Positions 7,182 to 14,808 of a stretch of 18,030 nt of DNA are shown here, one piece after another. Each line of letters starts with the position of its first letter. Position 1 is the first letter of the stretch. Made by a program: the position numbers and the translations under genes. The notes under the pieces were generated by a model, which ran no database searches, had not been told where the DNA came from, and saw nothing but the letters and a program-made list of their open reading frames with translations. This DNA comes from an uncultured Muribaculaceae bacterium (GTDB taxonomy: Bacteria > Bacteroidota > Bacteroidia > Bacteroidales > Muribaculaceae). The stretch covers positions 1 through 18,030 of the forward strand of contig CAJTMY010000042.1 of assembly GCA_910577355.1 (NCBI GenBank). The letters are read 5' to 3'.

Positions 7182-8339
7182 CTATCGGGCCATGGTCGCT
7201 TTCTGTATAACAATTTCCTTGAGGTCATTGTTGCGGCCTACATGTATATCGGCCACGCTGCCGTCTGTGCGGGTGAATATTATGGCCGGAGTGTCGGCCA
7301 CTCCGCAGTCTCGGGCCAGACTCCGGGCGCTCACAAGTATTGTTTCGCCTGGTTGTACGGTTCCTGTGATACGTTCTATGGCGTCGGTGCTGTTTCCCGT
7401 GAATGCCAGTATCAGATCGCAGGCTGCGGGTATCGAGGCCACGGCTTCACGCAAGTCGGCTACTACCTTGTCGGTCGCTCCAACATTATAGTCGAGTATA
7501 GCTATGACTGTTGGCGATGCGAATCCCTCGCCTCGTATGTGGCTGTGCCGCTCACCGCTTATAGTGCGGGCACTGAACTCGGGCATGGCCTCTCCGCGTA
7601 GGCTCTCGAGTGAGAAGTTGTCGCGGCGGTATTTTTCAAACGGGGTGGGGAAGAGATTGATCAAAGTCCGCTCCGACAGTTCGGGACATCCGCTGCCGGC
7701 CGCCGGGGCGTATGTCACCGTTATTATCTGTTCGCCCGTCTCGCCGGGTGAAGTCACTGTCTCGGATGACAGCAGCGAGGCTCCACCGTCGGCCATACGG
7801 TATTCAAATTCCTTTATCACGAATCCCCGCCGTGTCTCGCGCCCTTTGATGTCGATTATGTCGTCGCGCTCGTCGATTGTATAGGCGTAGGCCGTGTCTG
7901 AAGCCATTGCGCGTAGATCTTCGGCGATAAACTGCGGCAGCAGGCGCGCGAAGCGGTCGTTGCGCTGTATGCCTCCCACATGCTTTCCGCGGGGTGCGAA
8001 GGGTATGGGGTCATCGGCAACATGGTATTCGGCAAACCGGCTCGCACCGTCGTAGCTGTAATAATTGCCGTCGAAGTAGGCCGAGAACCCGGTCCCGGTA
8101 TTTGGTGTATCCCATCTGGCAAGATAGTTGCATGGCGACAGCGAGTCGGCAGGCGCGCTTCCGCGCAGTTCCACATCGTAGACAATAGGATTGCTCGCTC
8201 CGGGCAGATACACTTCATACCGCACGTCTGTGGCCACACAATCGTGGCCGGCCAGGCGTGCGGCGATGTCGGGCAGAGCAGGGGCGGCGGCTGCCATGAA
8301 AGGCAGTCCGAGACATATTATAAATGATGAGCACTTCAT
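7182..8339 (-). CDS. Exported protein with C-terminal thioredoxin-like domain lacking CxxC
   Basis: A 385-residue protein. The start at 8339 gives a normal signal peptide (MKCSSFIICLGLPFMAAAAP) with likely cleavage near residue 20; an upstream in-frame ATG at 8381 would bury it and is rejected. The N-terminal ~230 residues (from DIAARLAGHD) have alternating strands, as in LolA-like or similar beta domains, but I do not recognise a named family with confidence. The last ~130 residues look like a TlpA/redoxin fold: GEAMPEFSARTISGE, a strand AILDYN, and the cis-Pro region GVADTPAIIF. No CxxC is found where redox-active members carry it. It is divergent from the DsbD operon and upstream of tpx. 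A scaffold or binding role is plausible; catalytic thiol exchange is not supported. Confidence 0.72.
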   Translation of the reverse strand: MKCSSFIICLGLPFMAAAAPALPDIAARLAGHDCVATDVRYEVYLPGASNPIVYDVELRGSAPADSLSPCNYLARWDTPNTGTGFSAYFDGNYYSYDGASRFAEYHVADDPIPFAPRGKHVGGIQRNDRFARLLPQFIAEDLRAMASDTAYAYTIDERDDIIDIKGRETRRGFVIKEFEYRMADGGASLLSSETVTSPGETGEQIITVTYAPAAGSGCPELSERTLINLFPTPFEKYRRDNFSLESLRGEAMPEFSARTISGERHSHIRGEGFASPTVIAILDYNVGATDKVVADLREAVASIPAACDLILAFTGNSTDAIERITGTVQPGETILVSARSLARDCGVADTPAIIFTRTDGSVADIHVGRNNDLKEIVIQKATMAR

Positions 8340-8409
8340 GATACTGAACAGATGTGATGATATAATGTAAAAATACAACATCCGGGCAGTCGCCGATGTT
8401 CACTCAATA

Positions 8410-8417
8410 CAAAGTTA
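8410..8417 (-). promoter_or_regulatory. -7 promoter element for the divergent exported-protein gene
   Basis: TAACTTTG on the minus strand fits TAnnTTTG, but I see no convincing TTTG about 20 bases upstream. It would give a leader of roughly 65 bases. Near the leader's 5' end lies a 6-base inverted repeat, AACATC (8377-8382) and GATGTT (8395-8400), which may be a small hairpin or operator. Confidence 0.45.
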
Positions 8418-8439
8418 AAACCGTATTTTTTATTATTGT

Positions 8440-8459
8440 GTTTTTTTCGTACTTTTGTA
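8440..8459 (+). promoter_or_regulatory. Promoter (-7 region) for the dsbD operon
   Basis: TACTTTTG (8450-8457) fits TAnnTTTG and ends 15 bases before the ATG at 8473, leaving a very short leader. The 20 bases at 8440-8459 (G, seven T, then CGTACTTTTGTA) are identical to 156-175 before the first operon. The -33 position holds a T run (8426-8430) rather than TTTG. Confidence 0.6.
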
Positions 8460-8472
8460 AAAAATTTCGCTT

Positions 8473-8922
8473 ATGAAAAAAATCCTCTTTATACTCTCCT
8501 TCATAATCCTTGCCGCTGTGTCCGTGCAGGCGCAGGAAGCCATACGCTGGCGTATGGCTGTGAAGATGACGTCCGACACAGAGGGCGTTGTTACTCTCCG
8601 TGCTCTCGTGAGCGACGGATGGCATCTGTATGGCACATCGCTGCCCGAGAACGGCCCGAAGCCCACTGTATTTAACTTTTCAGGCTCGACCGGTGTGAAA
8701 TTCACCGGCGATATCAGGTCATCGCGCAAGCCTCTTACTGTCGAGGACAAGATGTTCGGCATGACGTTGAATTGGTGGGATGCAAATGTGGAGTTTACAC
8801 GTACTTTCAAAGTAGAGAAAAAGGACGGAGCCAAGATAGTGGCCGGTATCGAATATATGGGATGCAACGACAAGACCTGTCTGCCTCCCAAAAAACAGAC
8901 ACTCACCTATTATTTCAAATAA
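8473..8922 (+). CDS. Stand-alone DsbD N-terminal domain protein
   Basis: A 149-residue exported protein: signal peptide of about 20 residues (MKKILFILSF...VQAQ), then one domain homologous to the periplasmic alpha domain of DsbD, including SDGWHLYGTSLPENGP and the redox pair Cys131/Cys136 in GCNDKTCLPP. The pair has the same C-x4-C spacing as the DsbD encoded next. In DsbD this domain takes electrons from the gamma domain and passes them to periplasmic partners. As a separate protein it may act as a soluble shuttle, adding a second outlet for the neighbouring DsbD, from which it is 6 bases away. Substrate unknown. Confidence 0.88.
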   Translation: MKKILFILSFIILAAVSVQAQEAIRWRMAVKMTSDTEGVVTLRALVSDGWHLYGTSLPENGPKPTVFNFSGSTGVKFTGDIRSSRKPLTVEDKMFGMTLNWWDANVEFTRTFKVEKKDGAKIVAGIEYMGCNDKTCLPPKKQTLTYYFK

Positions 8923-8928
8923 CAAGGT

Positions 8929-10914
8929 ATGCGACATATCATGCGACACGCCGCACTGCTGTGCGCGCTTATAATCGGCTTTACGGTCGCGGCCCAGCGT
9001 CCCGTGCATGTGAAATGGACAACCGAGGTAGAAACCGTCTCGGCTACCGAAGGCCTTGTGCGATGGTCGGCCGATATTGAGAAAGGCTGGCATATATACG
9101 GTCTTACTATGCCCGATCTCGGCCCCGATGCGGTGGTGCCTCAGCTTACGACTTTTACCGTGAATCCCGCTCCCGGCCTTGACCTTGTGGGCGAAGTCGA
9201 GCCTTCGGTGCCGGCAGAAGTCAAGTTTGATCAGAGCCTTAAGCTCAATCTGCCCATGTGGGAAGGCAAGGTGACATTTGTGCAGCGCTTCAGGCTTGTC
9301 GACAACGCCAAGGGTGCTGATATCCGCGGTATGGTGGAGTATATGGCATGCACCGACAAGTCATGCACGCCGCCTGCCCGCGAGCCGTTCGACCTGCATT
9401 TCGGCGCCGAGACTGCGACCGAGGCTGTTGCGGCGCCCGGGCCCCGGGCCGACAGGCCGGTCGTGACCGAGGTGCATAAGGAATCGGATATATGGGCGCC
9501 CGTAGAGATAGGAGCCGACAATTCAGCCGCCGCTCCCGCCGAGGGCTCGCCGTGGTGGGTGATCTTCGGTCTGGGCTTTTTGGGCGGCCTGCTCGCTTTG
9601 CTCACACCATGTGTTTGGCCCATGATCCCCATGACAATGAGCTTCTTCCTCAAAAAAGGAAAGACCCGCCGCCGTGCCGTGTTCGATGCCGTGACATACA
9701 GCCTCAGCATAATAATCATATATCTGGTGCTCGGCATTGCCCTTACATTGGTGTTCGGGGCCTCGAAGTTAAACGATATCGCCACAAGCGCCGGCTTCAA
9801 CGTCCTGTTCTTCGTGCTGCTTGTAGTGTTTGCTATCTCGTTTTTCGGTGCGTTCAATATCGAATTGCCGTCAAAGTGGAGCAACGCTATCGACTCCAAG
9901 GCCGAGAAGACCACCGGTCTGCTCAGCATATTCTTCATGGCTTTCACACTGGTGCTTGTGTCATTCTCGTGCACCGGTCCCATTATAGGCACACTGCTTG
10001 TGGAGGCGGCCTCGCAGGAGAGCGTTCTCGGCCCGGCACTCGGCATGGGCGGTTTCGCGCTCGGTCTTGCGCTGCCTTTCGGTCTGTTCGCGTTCTTTCC
10101 GTCGCTGCTCAAGGAGATGCCGCGTTCGGGTTCATGGCTCAACACCGTCAAGGTGGTGCTCGGCTTTATCGAGCTTATCCTGTCGCTCAAATTCCTGTCG
10201 GTGGCCGATCTGGCCTACGGATGGCGTATCCTCGACCGCGAGGTGTTCCTGGCACTGTGGATAGTGCTTTTCGCACTCCTTGGCCTGTATCTGTTGGGTA
10301 AACTGCGGTTCAGTCACGACTCACCAGTGGAGCATACGTCGGTATTCCGTTTCTTTCTGGCAGTGGCTTCGTTCAGCTTTGCCGTCTACCTCCTTCCCGG
10401 CCTGTGGGGCGCTCCGCTCAAGAGCATCAGCGCCTTCGCTCCGCCACTCACCACTCAGGATTTCAATCTGTATGGCGGTACATTCAAGGAATTCCACGAC
10501 TATGACGAGGGCATGGCATATGCCGAGCAGAACGATCTGCCCGTCATAGTGGACTTCTCGGGTTATGCCTGCGTCAACTGCCGCAAGATGGAAGGTGCAG
10601 TGTTCGATACCCCCGACGTGCGTACGGTTATGGAGCGTGACTATGTGCTCATAAAGCTGATGGTCGACGACAAGCACAAACTCGACGAGCCTTACAAAGT
10701 AGAGGAATACGGAGGGCTTACCGACATAGAGACCGTTGGCGACCGCTGGAGCTATCTGCAGCGGCATAAATTCGGCATAAATTCGCAGCCATACTATGTT
10801 CTGCTCGACAACGACGGCAAGCCGCTCGCCCCGGCCCGCGCCTACGACGAGAATGTCGACGAGTTTGTGGAATGGCTCAATACCGGTATTCAAAAGTATA
10901 AGGAGACAAAGTGA
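8929..10914 (+). CDS. dsbD: Thiol:disulfide interchange protein DsbD
   Basis: A 661-residue inner-membrane electron carrier that moves reducing power from cytoplasmic thioredoxin to periplasmic thiol proteins. All three parts are intact. An exported N-terminal alpha domain (about 24-160) carries Cys141/Cys146 in CTDKSCTPP. A multi-span membrane domain (about 210-495) carries the conserved LTPCVWPMIP (Cys228) and SFSCTGPIIG (Cys348). A C-terminal thioredoxin-like gamma domain carries GYACVNC (Cys548/Cys551). The N-terminus MRHIMRHAALLCALIIGFTVAAQ is a signal peptide; the second Met (8941) is an equally possible start. A linker rich in Ala and Pro (161-205) joins the alpha and membrane parts. 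Preceded by a single-domain copy of its own N-terminus, and overlapping mazG by 4 bases. Confidence 0.96.
   Translation: MRHIMRHAALLCALIIGFTVAAQRPVHVKWTTEVETVSATEGLVRWSADIEKGWHIYGLTMPDLGPDAVVPQLTTFTVNPAPGLDLVGEVEPSVPAEVKFDQSLKLNLPMWEGKVTFVQRFRLVDNAKGADIRGMVEYMACTDKSCTPPAREPFDLHFGAETATEAVAAPGPRADRPVVTEVHKESDIWAPVEIGADNSAAAPAEGSPWWVIFGLGFLGGLLALLTPCVWPMIPMTMSFFLKKGKTRRRAVFDAVTYSLSIIIIYLVLGIALTLVFGASKLNDIATSAGFNVLFFVLLVVFAISFFGAFNIELPSKWSNAIDSKAEKTTGLLSIFFMAFTLVLVSFSCTGPIIGTLLVEAASQESVLGPALGMGGFALGLALPFGLFAFFPSLLKEMPRSGSWLNTVKVVLGFIELILSLKFLSVADLAYGWRILDREVFLALWIVLFALLGLYLLGKLRFSHDSPVEHTSVFRFFLAVASFSFAVYLLPGLWGAPLKSISAFAPPLTTQDFNLYGGTFKEFHDYDEGMAYAEQNDLPVIVDFSGYACVNCRKMEGAVFDTPDVRTVMERDYVLIKLMVDDKHKLDEPYKVEEYGGLTDIETVGDRWSYLQRHKFGINSQPYYVLLDNDGKPLAPARAYDENVDEFVEWLNTGIQKYKETK
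10900..10913 (+). promoter_or_regulatory. Shine-Dalgarno and GTG start deciding the mazG start
   Basis: AAGGAG at 10900-10905 lies 5 bases before a GTG at 10911. It is a near-perfect Shine-Dalgarno sequence at proper spacing, uncommon in a phylum that mostly starts translation without one. It supports the GTG start, which overlaps the dsbD stop as GTGA. Confidence 0.6.
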
Positions 10915-11714
10915 CACAAGATATCCACACACGTGCCGAGCGCCTTGAGGCGCTCGGTCGCATCATGGACACGCTCGACATTCTGCGGGTGAAGTGTCCG
11001 TGGGACGCCAAGCAGACCAACGAGTCGCTTCGGCCCAACACCATCGAGGAGGTATACGAGCTGTGTCAGGCGCTGCTCGATGATAATTCGTCGGAAATCC
11101 GCAAGGAACTCGGCGATGTGCTGCTGCACATACTGTTCTACTCCAAGATAGCCTCCGAGAAGGGGCAGTTTGACATCGCCGATGTGGCCGACGCCCTAAA
11201 TGAGAAACTTATTTTCAGGCATCCCCACGTGTTTGGCAAGGAAAAGGCCGATACGGCCGAGAAAGTCATACAGAACTGGGAAGAGATAAAGCTGCGCGAG
11301 CGTGGAGGCAACCGCACGGTACTGGCCGGAGTGCCGACTGCCCTGCCGGCGTTGATCAAGGCATTCCGCGTACAGGAAAAGGCTGCCAATGTGGGCTTCG
11401 ACTGGCAGTCGCCCGAGCAGGTATGGGACAAGGTGAAGGAAGAGATAGCCGAAGTATCCGATGCCATCGCGTCGGGCGACAAAGCCGACATAGAAGCCGA
11501 GTTCGGCGACCTGCTGTTCAGTGTCATCAACGCCGCCCGCCTGTATAAAGTGAATCCCGAGAACGCCCTCGAACGCACCAACCGCAAGTTCATATCACGA
11601 TTCAACTACATAGAGGCCGAGGCCGGTGCGGCAGGCCGCCATATACGCGACCTTTCGCTCGACGAGATGGAAGCGCTGTGGCAGCAGGCCAAGACAGAGG
11701 CAAAGCACGACTGA
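10911..11714 (+). CDS. mazG: Nucleoside triphosphate pyrophosphohydrolase MazG
   Basis: A 267-residue two-domain MazG that hydrolyses NTPs and dNTPs to the monophosphate and pyrophosphate, removing aberrant nucleotides. The N-terminal domain has VKCPWDAKQT, then the metal-binding helices IEEVYEL (45-51) and ELGDVLLHILF (66-76). The second domain has the matching EEIAEV (177-182) and EFGDLLFSVIN (197-207). Length fits the tandem E. coli-type MazG. The GTG start is supported by a Shine-Dalgarno sequence; the next in-frame ATG (residue 19) would remove part of the first helix. It sits between dsbD and topB, with 3 bases before topB. Confidence 0.95.
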   Translation: MTQDIHTRAERLEALGRIMDTLDILRVKCPWDAKQTNESLRPNTIEEVYELCQALLDDNSSEIRKELGDVLLHILFYSKIASEKGQFDIADVADALNEKLIFRHPHVFGKEKADTAEKVIQNWEEIKLRERGGNRTVLAGVPTALPALIKAFRVQEKAANVGFDWQSPEQVWDKVKEEIAEVSDAIASGDKADIEAEFGDLLFSVINAARLYKVNPENALERTNRKFISRFNYIEAEAGAAGRHIRDLSLDEMEALWQQAKTEAKHD

Positions 11715-11717
11715 CCT

Positions 11718-13790
11718 GTGAAGCTCTGTATTACCGAGAAACCGTCGGTCGCAGCCGACATCGCCCGCATACTCGGCGCCGACCGCCGTCTCGACGGCTT
11801 CTACGAAGGCGCCGGCTATTGCGTCACATGGACATATGGACATCTGTGTTCGCTCAAAGAGCCCGGCGACTACACCGACCGTTGGAAGTCGTGGAATATG
11901 TCGAGCCTGCCGATGCTGCCTCCGCGCTTCGGTATCAAGGTTATTGACGAGGAGCGCATCAAGCGGCAGTTTCATGTCATCGAGAATCTGATATCAAAGG
12001 CCGAAGAGGTGGTGAACTGCGGTGATGCCGGTCAGGAGGGTGAGCTGATACAGCGCTGGGTGATGCAGAAGGCCGAGATACATTGCCCTGTGAAGAGGCT
12101 GTGGATATCATCGCTCACCGACCAGTCGATACGCGACGGCTTCGCATCGCTCGAACCGCAGGAAAAATACGACAATCTCTATTATGCGGGACTGTCGCGT
12201 GCCATAGGCGACTGGATTCTGGGCATGAACGCCACGCGCCTATATTCGCTCAAATATTCACGGCCCGGAAGCGTGCTGTCGGTAGGCCGCGTTCAGACCC
12301 CCACGCTCGCCATGATAGTGAAGCGCCATTTCGAGATCCTGAATTTCACGCCTAAGGACTACTACGAACTGCACACAAGATATCGCGATGTCGACTTCAT
12401 GGCGGCGGGGCGCTTTGATGATCCGGAGAAAGGACGTGTAGTCTGTGATGCCATAAAGGACAAGCCGTTCACTGTCACCGATGTCGCTGAAAAGCAGGGG
12501 CATGAAGCTCCGCCGCGGCTGTTCGACCTCACATCGCTGCAGGTGGAGTGCAACCGCCGCTGGGGCTGGAGCGCCGACGACTCACTTAAACTCATACAAA
12601 GCCTTTACGAGAAAAAAGTCACCACCTATCCGCGTGTCGACACCACATATCTCCCCGACGATATATACCCCAAAGTGCCCGACATATTGCGCCGTATGAC
12701 GCCCTATGCTCCCCAGACCGCTCCCGTACTTGCCGAAAAGATACGCAAAAGCAAGAAGGTGTTCGACAACTCGAAGGTAACCGATCACCATGCCATAATC
12801 CCTACCGGCGAGCTGCCATCGCGTCTTGTAGGTGACGAACGCAAACTCTATCATCTTATTGCATTGCGCTTTATAGCGGCGTTCTATCCCGATTGTTCTT
12901 TCTGTCAGACCACTGTGCAGGGTTGCGCGGGAGATGTCGGTTTCAAGGCTTCGGGCAAGGTGATCACCGATCCGGGATGGCGCACGCTTTACGACACCGC
13001 CGCAGAGAAGGCCGTCGCCGACAGCGACGATAACCGGACAGCGGAGGACGACAGCATATTGCCGCCGTTCAATAAAGGCGAATCCGGCCCGCATACGCCG
13101 TCGCTCGTCAAGAAGACCACTCAGCCCCCCAAGCTGTACACCGAGGGTACGCTGCTGCGTGCCATGGAGACAGCCGGCCGTACTGTGGAAGACGAGACAC
13201 TGCGCGAAGCTCTGAAGGAAAACGGGATAGGGCGCCCGTCTACCCGCGCCGCCATTATAGAGACCCTCTTCCGTCGCCGCTACATAGAGCGTCGCCGCAA
13301 GAGCATAGTGCCCACGCAGGCCGGAATAGACCTTGTGGCCACAATAAACGAGGAGCTGCTCAAAAGCGCCACGCTCACCGGTATATGGGAGGCAAAACTG
13401 AGGCGCATATCGCGTGGCGAATACTCGGCCGGTGAATTCATCGGAGAGCTGAAAGACATGATCGCCAAGATCGTTTACGACGTGATGTGCGACAGCTCGT
13501 CTCGGCGTATCGAGGTGAAAGACGAGGAGCCGGCCAAGGCGGATGCCAAAAAGAAATCCCAGACATCGGAAAGCCCCAAAAAGAAAACGACGACCCGTCG
13601 CAAGGCCAAACCGTCCGTGACCGATCTGTCGCAGATCGTATGTCCGCAGTGTGGCAAAGGGCATCTTCTCAAAGGCCGTACGGCCTACGGTTGCTCGCAA
13701 TACGCCGCCGGGTGCACATTCCGCCTGCCTTTCGAGCAATATCCCGATACCCTTACACCCGCACAGCTCGCGGCACGACTCAAGAAATGA
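11718..13790 (+). CDS. topB: DNA topoisomerase III (TopB)
   Basis: A 690-residue type IA topoisomerase. The Toprim domain begins at the N-terminus with TEKPSVA (6-12) and carries the acidic motif DAGQEGEL (103-110; Gln replaces the more usual Arg). SVGRVQTPTLAMI (188-200) is the conserved strand-binding segment, and TYPRVD (303-308) holds the catalytic Tyr304. A Lys-rich linker (about 595-630) leads to a C-terminal zinc ribbon with Cys642, Cys645, Cys659 and Cys666. It starts with GTG at 11718, 3 bases after mazG; this gives the exact family N-terminus (KLCITEKPSVA), and no other start would keep it. The operon setting, with no mobilisation or relaxase genes, suggests a chromosomal decatenase rather than one carried by a conjugative element. 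Confidence 0.96.
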   Translation: MKLCITEKPSVAADIARILGADRRLDGFYEGAGYCVTWTYGHLCSLKEPGDYTDRWKSWNMSSLPMLPPRFGIKVIDEERIKRQFHVIENLISKAEEVVNCGDAGQEGELIQRWVMQKAEIHCPVKRLWISSLTDQSIRDGFASLEPQEKYDNLYYAGLSRAIGDWILGMNATRLYSLKYSRPGSVLSVGRVQTPTLAMIVKRHFEILNFTPKDYYELHTRYRDVDFMAAGRFDDPEKGRVVCDAIKDKPFTVTDVAEKQGHEAPPRLFDLTSLQVECNRRWGWSADDSLKLIQSLYEKKVTTYPRVDTTYLPDDIYPKVPDILRRMTPYAPQTAPVLAEKIRKSKKVFDNSKVTDHHAIIPTGELPSRLVGDERKLYHLIALRFIAAFYPDCSFCQTTVQGCAGDVGFKASGKVITDPGWRTLYDTAAEKAVADSDDNRTAEDDSILPPFNKGESGPHTPSLVKKTTQPPKLYTEGTLLRAMETAGRTVEDETLREALKENGIGRPSTRAAIIETLFRRRYIERRRKSIVPTQAGIDLVATINEELLKSATLTGIWEAKLRRISRGEYSAGEFIGELKDMIAKIVYDVMCDSSSRRIEVKDEEPAKADAKKKSQTSESPKKKTTTRRKAKPSVTDLSQIVCPQCGKGHLLKGRTAYGCSQYAAGCTFRLPFEQYPDTLTPAQLAARLKK

Positions 13791-13957
13791 TGGAGCTGGT
13801 TCTGATACTGCTGATAGTGGCTGCGGCGGCATATGGTCTGTATCGCATGTTGCGGCGTCCGCAAGGCAATGACAGCTGTGCCGGTTGCCCGCTGAAAGAC
13901 AAATGTACGGATAGAAAGCAAAAAAAATCCTCAAATACTTGCACAGGCAAAAAATAA
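13787..13957 (+). CDS. Small FeoB-associated-type Cys-rich membrane protein
   Basis: A 56-residue protein: one transmembrane segment at the N-terminus (ELVLILLIVAAAAYGLY, about 3-19), a basic patch RMLRRP, then a cluster SCAGCPLKDKC with Cys31, Cys34 and Cys40, a Lys-rich tail and a last Cys52. This matches the FeoB-associated Cys-rich membrane protein pattern (PF12669-like), but no feo gene is nearby, so the iron link is by resemblance only. The start ATGATG overlaps the topB stop as ATGA; the second Met (13790) is equally possible. The tRNA-Cys promoter lies over its last codons and stop. Confidence 0.75.
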   Translation: MMELVLILLIVAAAAYGLYRMLRRPQGNDSCAGCPLKDKCTDRKQKKSSNTCTGKK

Positions 13958-13969
13958 GCCCTACCTTTG
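13939..13969 (+). promoter_or_regulatory. Promoter for tRNA-Cys
   Basis: TTG (13939-13941) and TACCTTTG (13962-13969) fit the -33 and -7 elements with a 20-base spacer. The -7 box ends 12 bases before the tRNA and is identical to the tRNA-Gln -7 box. The -33 part lies inside the preceding small gene. Confidence 0.7.
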
Positions 13970-13981
13970 CACACGCAAACC

Positions 13982-14055
13982 GGTTCCATGGCCGAGTGGT
14001 GAGGCAACGGTCTGCAAAACCGTGTACAGCAGTTCGATTCTGCTTGGAACCTCCA
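13982..14055 (+). tRNA. tRNA-Cys (anticodon GCA)
   Basis: A complete cloverleaf: acceptor GGTTCCA/TGGAACC, D-stem GCC/GGC, anticodon stem ACGGT/ACCGT with loop CTGCAAA (anticodon GCA), T-arm CAGCAGTTCGATTCTGCT, discriminator T as required for cysteinyl-tRNA synthetase, and an apparently encoded CCA at 14053-14055. A strong promoter precedes it and a terminator follows. Confidence 0.96.
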
Positions 14056-14057
14056 AT

Positions 14058-14090
14058 CCTCCGATCTTTTCAGGTCGGAGGCATTTTTTT
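14058..14090 (+). terminator. Intrinsic terminator after tRNA-Cys
   Basis: A nine-pair stem (CCTCCGATC with GGTCGGAGG, one G.U) and a six-base loop, then CA and seven T (14084-14090). It begins 3 bases after the tRNA CCA and would end both the tRNA transcript and read-through from the topB operon. Confidence 0.88.
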
Positions 14091-14123
14091 ATATGATGCG
14101 GGCCATGCAGTCGCTATCGTTTT

Positions 14124-14155
14124 TTTGGCCACTTGTGTATTTTTGATTATCTTTG
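14124..14155 (+). promoter_or_regulatory. Promoter for the kdsD-ribH operon
   Basis: TTTG (14124-14127) and TATCTTTG (14148-14155) match the -33 and -7 elements exactly, with a 20-base spacer. The -7 box ends 20 bases before the ATG at 14176, so the leader is short. Confidence 0.72.
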
Positions 14156-14175
14156 CAGTGTAAAAATACCCCGAT

Positions 14176-14793
14176 ATGAACGTCAAGGATTCAATGCGCA
14201 AGATACTCGAGGCCGAGAGCAAAGCCATTATGGCCATACCCGTCACGGATGATTATGAAAAGGCCGTGAATATAATAGTGGAGCGGGTATCCCGCCGTGG
14301 CGGCAAGCTCATCACCTCCGGTATGGGTAAGGCGGGTCAGATTGCCATGAATATAGCCACTACATTCTCCTCGACAGGGACTCCGGCTGTAAACCTTCAT
14401 CCGGCCGAGGCACAGCATGGCGATCTTGGTGTATTGCAGCGCAATGATGTGATGCTGCTGATATCCAACTCCGGAAAGACCCGCGAGATACTCGAGCTGG
14501 TGCAACTGGCCCGGGTGCTGTATCCCGACATACCCATGATTGTGATTACAGGCAATCCCGACAGTCCGTTGGCCCGTATGGCCGACGTGGCATTGTTCAC
14601 CGGAGGCGCTCCCGAAGTATGTCCGCTTGGCCTCACACCAACCACCTCCACCACCATGATGACAGTGATGGGCGATGTGCTTGTGGTGAACGTAATGGAG
14701 GCGATAGGCTTTACCCGTGCAGATTATGCCAGGCGGCACCATGGCGGATATCTCGGACAGGTGTCCAAAAACGACAACCAAGCCACGGATTGA
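14176..14793 (+). CDS. kdsD: Arabinose-5-phosphate isomerase, SIS domain only (KdsD/KpsF/GutQ family)
   Basis: A 205-residue SIS-domain sugar isomerase expected to convert ribulose-5-phosphate to arabinose-5-phosphate, the first step of Kdo synthesis for lipopolysaccharide. Strong family matches are TSGMGKAGQIA, STGTPAVNLHPAEAQHGDLG (the His-containing active site), SNSGKTREI, CPLGLTPTTSTT and the C-terminal HHGGYLGQ. E. coli KdsD is about 330 residues with a tandem CBS pair; here the protein ends after the SIS domain. I recall a CBS-less enzyme of this kind, bound to CMP-Kdo, from Bacteroides fragilis, so this is probably a normal lineage form and not a truncation. First gene of its operon, 15 bases before the PfkB-like gene. 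Confidence 0.9.
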   Translation: MNVKDSMRKILEAESKAIMAIPVTDDYEKAVNIIVERVSRRGGKLITSGMGKAGQIAMNIATTFSSTGTPAVNLHPAEAQHGDLGVLQRNDVMLLISNSGKTREILELVQLARVLYPDIPMIVITGNPDSPLARMADVALFTGGAPEVCPLGLTPTTSTTMMTVMGDVLVVNVMEAIGFTRADYARRHHGGYLGQVSKNDNQATD

Positions 14794-14808
14794 TACGTTA
14801 TTTCTGAT

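Noticed and set aside
11718..13790. topB as a marker of a conjugative element
   Set aside because: Bacteroidales conjugative elements often carry topB, but here it is in an operon with dsbD and mazG, and no relaxase, integrase or transfer gene is present.
12582..13934. 450-residue open frame on the minus strand opposite topB
   Set aside because: It lies wholly opposite topB and the small Cys-rich gene, has no promoter or recognisable domain, and is low-complexity in Arg, His and Gly. Long antisense frames are expected opposite GC-rich genes.
13982..14090. tRNA-Cys as an attachment site of an integrated element
   Set aside because: The tRNA is complete, followed at once by a terminator and a housekeeping operon; no integrase or repeated tRNA 3' end is seen.
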